A stretch of 64,000 nt of DNA from Branchiostoma floridae (taxonomy: Eukaryota > Chordata > Leptocardii > Amphioxiformes > Branchiostomatidae), in the NCBI RefSeq assembly GCF_000003815.2, contig NC_049979.1, forward strand, positions 13,083,560-13,147,559, given 5' to 3'. Made by a program: the position numbers and the translations under genes. Shown here in pieces: positions 58,901-64,000 of the stretch. Position 1 is the first letter of the stretch; every line of letters begins with the position of its first letter. The notes under the pieces are model-generated. The model searched no databases. It saw only the letters and a list, made by a program, of their open reading frames with translations, and had not been told where the DNA came from.

Positions 58901-60768
58901 AGCTTTGTCATCTGGTACCTTCCTGGTGCCAGTTAACGGTGAAAACCTCACCATTGCTGACACGGGAGTCGCCATCTCGGACCCCATCGTAGGATGTCCT
59001 GTGGGCTTCCTGGAGAAGCATACTGACCCTGGATGTCGTGAGTTTTAGACATTCCTCTAAAACCAAATAAAGACATATTATTTGTAATGTATATTCATCG
59101 CAATTGTTCCTCTTTCTTATTTTCTTTCATGTTGTCTGCATCCGTTCTATGAGTATTTTTCTGCATGAATTAATAAAGGTCTTCATTCATTCATTAATGG
59201 CCAGTGCAAGTTCCTCTTAATCAGTTGCCCCATGTCTCCCCCAGTTGCCTGTCCTCCCGGGTCCTTCCATAACCCCATGTCCAAAGCCTGTGAGCCGTGC
59301 CCGGTGGGGACGTACCAGACCAACAGCTCCCAGACTTCCTGCACGTCCTGTCCAGAAGGCACCACCACATCGGCAGAGGGAACAAGTGACCCGGGGCAGT
59401 GCAAAGGTAGATTTATCAAGCCTTATAATATTGTCTGATTTTCATATAAACGATAATGATGTATTTCCATGCCACTTTCAAATCTGTGTACCAACTGGCG
59501 TTGATGTGAAGGCTGCAAGCTACGGGAAGAATTAAAATTTGTTTGTTGCCTGCAAAGCTAACGCATTCTGTGTAAATGTCTGTTATTTAGAATATTCAGA
59601 CTGCAACTGTGGTCCGAACGCCTGTGTGCCTACATCCCAGGGGTGGAGGTGTCAATGTCCGACAGGTCACATCCAGCAAGACGATAAATGCGTTGGTAAG
59701 TTCAGCAGATAATTTGACTTACTTGAATAAGATTTTCACTGACAAAGTGCTTACATGTAGATCAAAGTTTTGGGATAAACATACGCATATGACTTAAATG
59801 TCTTTTCGTCAGTTCTTTTTTAATTTCTATTTTGAGACTTTTGTGTAACTTTTGCATGTTTTTTTTTCAGCCATCACAGAGTGCCCCATTGGTTCAACCA
59901 TGTTCCGAGACACGTGCTACCTGGTGTCTAACACCACAGCCACCTACAGGGCTGCTGGTGAGTCCTGCAGACAGCATGGCGGACTGCTCGCTATGGTCAA
60001 GGACAAGGACACTCAGGTGGGCTACACTACTTTTCTCTCTCAGTTACCTCAGTTATCCTAGGTATATTGTGGTCAATAATGTCAATAGTATCTTCTAACC
60101 CATAACACTTATCATCTCACTTACTAGTGCAGTATCTGTTATCATGAGTGTAGTAAAACCTACTGCAATGTTGCATTAGTCTGAATTAAATATTTGTGTT
60201 CAGGACTTCATCATTCAGAACTACAGTGGGAAGGACATGTGGATTGGCCTGGATGACCGGCTGACTGAGGGGGAATTCCTTTGGGCTGATGGCTCCAGAC
60301 TGGACAGCTTCACCTACTGGACATATGGTCAGTAAAGTAGCACTCGGTAGCCATTCCAGCAGTGGAGACTAACCATGGACATAGAGCCATGGACCATATC
60401 AATTCATATAAGGAACTTCATCCATTTCAATGCATCTACATTGACCAAATAGACATATCATATTAGTGTTCTCATCATTGTGCCTCTTGAAAATGATATA
60501 CTTGTCCTCTTTGTCAGCCTCAGTCATTATTAGAAATACATTGATTTCTAGTTGACATGCGATTTGCTTAATGTATTCTAGTATAATGTATTCAAAATGT
60601 ATATATGTAAATAAGATCTCTTTTTGTTTTCTAGGTGAGCCCAATGATGGAGGAGGCTCGCGGTCCCAGGACTGTGTGCACCTGTGGCTAGCAGCACAAC
60701 TACGCTGGGATGACACCTCGTGTACTAGCAACAGATTCTACATTTGTCAGATCAGCAAACAAACATAG
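46339..60768 (+). CDS. Secreted sushi/EGF/C-type lectin giant protein, plus-strand paralogue
   Basis: Thirty-one coding exons add to 4,962 nt, 1,653 residues, with no frame break. Order: signal peptide, W-R7, TSP1-like, EGF, 19 sushi domains, unnamed conserved module with RTRRRR site, GCC2/GCC3 domain, one EGF and a C-type lectin domain. The gene is complete, and its stop TAG is at 60766-60768, with AATAAA at 60997-61002. Domain order, exon phases and most exon lengths match the divergent paralogue at 29801-43586, so they arose by inverted duplication. No transmembrane segment is seen, so it is secreted. Role by inference: multivalent extracellular lectin in immunity or matrix. SVEP1-like and selectin-like names in databases would reflect shared domains, not orthology. 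Confidence 0.88.
47123..57412 (+). CDS. Sushi (CCP) array of the plus-strand gene, 19 domains
   Basis: One phase 1-1 exon per domain: 47123-47293, 48833-49003, 50861-51034, 51224-51394, 51566-51736, 51971-52141, 52403-52573, 52773-52946, 53207-53377, 53652-53822, 54224-54394, 54585-54755, 54904-55074, 55373-55543, 55790-55960, 56120-56290, 56521-56688, 56889-57068 and 57239-57412. Fifteen are exactly 171 bp. Domain 6 ends at a GC donor (CAAG/GCAAGG). Domain 1 has an extra cysteine pair (GCRTFGC). Domains 17-19 begin RCC, ICC and VCC and have a further cysteine (TCFND, FCFGN, SCYSD), matching the last three of the paralogue. Many middle domains repeat GYELSGS and RTCQADQTWSG, which suggests recent tandem exon duplication. 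Confidence 0.93.
47309..48526. mobile_element. ~1.2 kb inverted-repeat element with GCCGCAA repeats
   Basis: CTCACTTGACGTGCGGCACG at the left is matched by its exact inverse at the right, and the match continues through CTTGCGGCATTGCTGCGTTC (~40 bp terminal repeat). Just inside the left end are three copies of GAGGTGCCGCAAGCAA and about six of CAACAGTGCCG. There is no coding frame and the target duplication is not clear. Located in the intron after sushi domain 1. Confidence 0.8.
49088..50671. mobile_element. ~1.6 kb DNA transposon with GGGAC TIR and TTA duplication
   Basis: GGGACCATACGATATTTATC at the left and the inverse of GGGACTGTACGATATTTATC at the right differ at two bases; poly-G and GGCTGGTGC follow in both. 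TTA flanks both sides (49085-49087 and 50672-50674). Subterminal regions carry repeated CATGGCCCTCCCCC / TCAAAAAAAT units in the same sense at both ends. There is no recognisable transposase. It lies in the intron between sushi domains 2 and 3. Confidence 0.75.
57527..59037 (+). CDS. Unnamed conserved module of the plus-strand gene
   Basis: Exons: 57527-57648, 57897-58008, 58297-58433, 58573-58733 and 58877-59037, ~231 residues. Shared with the paralogue: LC start, KVCYS with C-x-M-x-CNPPK, YQC-x4-TSWLW, NPF and IGGLTI, an amphipathic stretch ending GLCLPPCR, I-x-x-I-(S/T)-V-E, the polybasic site, then a (D/Q)ITIQLYIE-like strand and a GC near the end. The first exon border differs in phase (0 here, 2 in the paralogue). 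No named family recognised. Confidence 0.7.
58603..58620 (+). other. RTRRRR furin-type site
   Basis: Codons for R-T-R-R-R-R followed by D-I-S in the unnamed module. It satisfies R-X-(K/R)-R twice. It sits at the same exon position as RLRKR in the paralogue. Cleavage would separate the sushi stalk from the GCC2-EGF-lectin end unless disulfides hold them. Confidence 0.65.
59245..59695 (+). CDS. GCC2/GCC3 and EGF exons of the plus-strand gene
   Basis: Exon 59245-59406 (162 bp, same as the paralogue) encodes CPPGSFHNP, CEPCPVGTYQ, CTSCPEGTTT: a GCC2/GCC3 ephrin-receptor-like domain. Exon 59591-59695 encodes one EGF (CNCGPNACVPTSQGWRCQC). No DIDEC-type EGF follows, unlike the paralogue. Confidence 0.9.
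59871..60768 (+). CDS. C-type lectin domain exons of the plus-strand gene
   Basis: Exons 59871-60016, 60204-60327 and 60635-60768. Motifs: CPIGSTMFRDTCYLV, GGLLAMV, DMWIGLDDRLTEGEF, WADGS, then GEPNDGGG, QDCVHLW, RWDDTSC and FYICQI. EPN predicts mannose/GlcNAc-type Ca-dependent binding; the WND position is W-D-D. The protein ends 5 residues after the last cysteine (ISKQT). Confidence 0.92.
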
Positions 60769-61381
60769 GGGCCCTAGCCTGTTTACATTATAATGGTGCA
60801 TATTTGTTTAATGTAAATCTTGTTTGTCCAAGGGAAATACTGGTGCCAAGCGTAGTGTCGGTCTTTGCGTGTGATGAATTCGAGAGCTCGTCTCTTAGAT
60901 CAAGAAAAAAATCTCACCTACCATTTGGGGGCTTTCTATAATAATGTATGTTATTGGGAAAATATACGGCTATCCTACGAGCATCTTCCTTTTCCAAATA
61001 AAAAGGCATGTAAGTTAATTCACTGAGATCCATGTACCTTTGTCATGACTTATTGTTTACAGATACAGATACACTCGTTTTTGACTTAAATTTGCATGTA
61101 ACTGTCTGATCTACAAATGAACGTGTATAAGGTTGCAGCTGACAGAGGGTGCACGTATCGTGTGTTGTCTGGGTAATTCGATATGTAGCTAACGTTATCA
61201 TCTAGTAATTTATTAATCCCAACTCTAGAGCAATAAATAATCATGACCTCGCTACTTCAGTTGTTGGAAAAAATAAACACCAAACAGCTGTATTTGTTGA
61301 TCTGACCTACTACTCCCTGGAAAGGAGAGACAGTGCCCCTGAACAGACGTCAATCCATTTAGACAGAAGATTACCCATTTA
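60769..61381. other. 3' flank of the plus-strand lectin gene
   Basis: AATAAA at 60997-61002 is the probable polyadenylation signal. The rest shows no gene. Confidence 0.6.
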
Positions 61382-63475
61382 TTACCTTTGCCAGAATGGC
61401 TAAGGTTATGTTTTAGGCTTGTGAGTCTGTGTGTGTGTGTGTCTGTCTGTCTGTTAACAGCATAACTCAAGAAGTCTTGGATGGATCCCAATAATATTTG
61501 GTAGGTGGGTAGGGGTCGGGAAAACGAAGGTCAAGTTCGATAATGGGCCCCCTAGCGGCTTGCTAAGATACTGCAGCAGAAACTCAAGTTTTGATATCTC
61601 CTGTTCATACATGCTGTGATCATAATTTTTGAGCGGTAGATAGCCCTCGAGGCAGAGAGTAAGTGCTGTGAGTTTGGGCCCCCTAGCGGCTTTTATGGAA
61701 CTGCAGGCGCCGGTTTCCTTTCAAACTTTGGACGAGAATAACTCTGCAACGTGTTGACGGATCGTCATGATTTTTGGTATGTGGATAGAATGAGTGATGA
61801 CTTACATAATGGTATACTAATTATGCAAATCAACAGCTAATTTGCATAATTAATGAGGAAAATTTATCAATCCACGGCATTCCATGATAGGACTTTAAAA
61901 CTTGTCACATATGTAGCTGGGAAGGAGAGAAATGTCGATAGATATCAATTACGCAAATGATGACCTCATTTGCATAATTAATGAGAAAATATAAAAATGT
62001 TGACGGATCATCATGTTTTTTGGTATGTAGGTAGCGTAAGTGAAGGCCTACATAATGATATACCAATTATGCAAATCAACAGCTAATTTGCATAATTAAT
62101 GAGGATATTTTATAAATTCACTACATTCCATATTAGGACTTTAAAAGTTGTCACATATGTAGATGAGAAAGAGAGAAATGTCAATACATATTCATCATGC
62201 AAATGATGATCTCATTTGCATAATTAATGAGAAAATATGAACGTGTTGAAGGATCGTCATGATTTTTGGCATGTAGATAGCCTAAGTGAAGACTTATATA
62301 ATGTGATACTTATTATGCAAATTAACAGCTTATTTGCATAATTGACGAGGAAAAGTTCATAAATCCACTGCATTCCATTATAGTACTTTCATCAAAGTTG
62401 TCACATATGTAACTGAGAAAGAGGGAAGAGAGTAAGAGGTGTATTTAAAGACTTTGAAAGAGAATAAGTCAAGAATGGATCAAAGGAAATCATCATGATT
62501 TTTGGTATGCTGATAGCTTAAGTAAGGCTTGATACAACTTGATATCAATTAATTGTAACTTGGGATCCAATTTGCATAATCAATGTCAAAATTTTATAAA
62601 CCAACTCCAAGCATATAATTATAAAGGAAATGAAATGAGTAATGCATTTATCCACAGACATCATTCTACATAACAAACCTGGTTTATTTGGCAAAGGTAT
62701 GTGTTCGTGGAACTCGTAGTTATCTATGTAAATGACTCTTTCGTTTGCATAAATAAGATATCATTATGTAATCATCATGTAAGGTACCTGTATCCCAAAA
62801 ATTATAAATATCTACCAATCCCCGCACGAGTTATTCTCCTAAGTTACGAACAAAAAGGCCCACTGCAGTTCAAAACAAGCCACCAGGGGGCCCAAACTTG
62901 CACGACTTCCTCTCTGCCCAAAGACGTATCCACTACTAAACAATCGAGAACCTGGCACTTGAGGAAAATTTTACCAACTTAAGACCTCCACTGCAGTACC
63001 ATAACTCGCCGCTAGGAGGCCTATTATCGAACTCGACCTTTATTACCCCAACCCCCACATTACTACCAAAACTCATGCAAAACGATCCACAACGTCTCGA
63101 GTTAACGTCTCAACGCAAACACACACGCAAACACACTTACCCCGCTGCAGTGCCGAAGGAAAGCGTCAGGAGGCCCTTTATCGAACTCGACCTTAATTTT
63201 CCCAACTCCACATAACTACCGAAAATCATGCAAAACAATCCAAAACGTCTCGAGTTATCTTGTACGCAAACACACACACAAACATAATCGCCTCGCTGCA
63301 GTGCCGTCGGAAAGTGCCAGGTGAACTATTTTCGAAAAGGACCTTCGTTTCTGTAACTGCTTCTCAAATACCAAATATCATGAATGTCCATCTACAACTA
63401 CTCTAGTTATATGCTGTTGACCTACATATAGAGACACGATACACAAAACACAACCTTGCCATTTTGGCGAAGGTA
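61382..63475. mobile_element. ~2.1 kb foldback repeat (TTACCTTYGCCARAATGGC ends)
   Basis: The left end TTACCTTTGCCAGAATGGC and inverse right end TTACCTTCGCCAAAATGGC match, followed in both arms by AAGGTT-TGTTTT, a GT-rich stretch and ACAGCATAACT. Inner matches include GGGCCCCCTAGCGGCTT (left) against inverse copies near 62880, 63020 and 63165. There is no transposase, so it is probably non-autonomous. Confidence 0.75.
61760..62577. repeat. ~246-bp tandem units carrying POU octamer motifs
   Basis: 'gatcgtcatgatttttggta' recurs at 61760, 62006, 62252 and more loosely near 62486. Each unit contains ATGCAAAT and ATTTGCAT pairs in mirrored orientation. Ten perfect octamers begin at 61823, 61840, 61968, 62069, 62086, 62197, 62214, 62315, 62332 and 62570. 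Confidence 0.85.
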
Positions 63476-64000
63476 AATATCTCGTCGCACACACTGAGTG
63501 AAGTGAGGAAAGTCGTGCAGCTGAGTGCCTTTCTTAAAGGCACAAAAACGGTGACACGCGACCCTTAAGAAATCATGGTTCATCATTTGGTGAAGGTATG
63601 AGGTCGTGGATCCCCAGCTGTGCACGTATGCCCAAAAGCTACATTGGATTCTACACTATGCTACGCAGCAGTTACGAATTTGTCACTACCACGTGCACTA
63701 CGAATTTGTCACTAACACTAACAAGTTTTACCCCAGTTCCAATAACACAGTACTACAGTCAGTCAGTAGAAAAAACTTACATGTGGACGCATAATCAGTC
63801 ACAATTATTTATTAATTCTTGTGAGCCCAAACTTCTCATAGCAGTAACATAAAGACACAACGTAGGAAAGTCATCCATTTACAAAACAAAGACTGAACAA
63901 AGTTACGCTGGTGACATCATTGGCTCAAGTAAAATTACTCTAGAAATCAAATATTCTAACACCAAACCCAAAAAAAACTTGATAAATGCGCAAGGAAGTT
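63476..64000. other. Right edge, no gene seen
   Basis: Contains a second GGTGAAGGTATGAGGTCGTG-like fragment of the same repeat family near 63590 and a duplicated TACGAATTTGTCACTA at 63673 and 63699. No exon or RNA gene was recognised. Confidence 0.5.

Noticed and set aside
63598-63852. 84-residue frame at the right edge
   Set aside because: Overlaps short duplicated repeat sequence and has no conserved motif.

Overview
The window is animal nuclear DNA: every gene is split by GT-AG (twice GC-AG) introns, most exons are 80-250 bp, and introns and intergenic DNA are full of inverted-repeat transposons and microsatellites. The gene content fits an invertebrate deuterostome, most probably amphioxus (Branchiostoma): a TECPR2 orthologue, a TMEM179-family gene, acyl-CoA/4CL-type ligases, and very long sushi(CCP)-EGF-C-type-lectin proteins. 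The species call is inference from family resemblance and genome style. Five N gaps (9887-10070, 11717-12006, 31352-31451, 33106-33205, 37970-38263) mark assembly breaks, mostly inside repeats.

Layout. (1) 145-5430, minus: first five coding exons of TECPR2, with the rest beyond the left edge. (2) 7307-13933, plus: a three-exon TMEM179/TMEM179B-type four-pass membrane protein. Its first intron holds a ~5.2 kb foldback transposon (7840-13029) whose arms are inverted arrays of a 64-bp repeat. (3) 15293-20488 and 22439-28916, plus: two tandem 530-residue adenylate-forming ligases with identical 11-exon structures. Some exons are almost identical in nucleotide sequence and others are clearly diverged. 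(4) 29801-43586, minus, and 46339-60768, plus: two head-to-head paralogues encoding giant secreted lectins. Each has a signal peptide, W-R7, a TSP1-like domain, EGF, 18-19 sushi domains, an unnamed conserved module with a polybasic site, a GCC2/GCC3 cysteine-rich domain, EGF(s) and a terminal C-type lectin domain with an EPN motif. They appear to share a short divergent promoter near 43.8-44.1 kb. (5) 61.0-64.0 kb: no gene. It contains a foldback repeat with ten POU-octamer motifs in internal ~246-bp repeats.

How the genes relate. TECPR2 (autophagy/secretory trafficking) and TMEM179 are housekeeping neighbours and may reflect old chordate linkage. The ligase pair would activate carboxylic acids to acyl-adenylates and acyl-CoAs. 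The lectin pair is the most interesting locus: two paralogues under one candidate promoter, with a terminal Ca-dependent lectin on a long sushi stalk and a heptaarginine N-terminus. This suggests pattern-recognition or matrix proteins whose ends could be separated by proprotein convertases. All splice junctions were chosen by hand from GT/AG sites, reading phase and homology between the paralogues.
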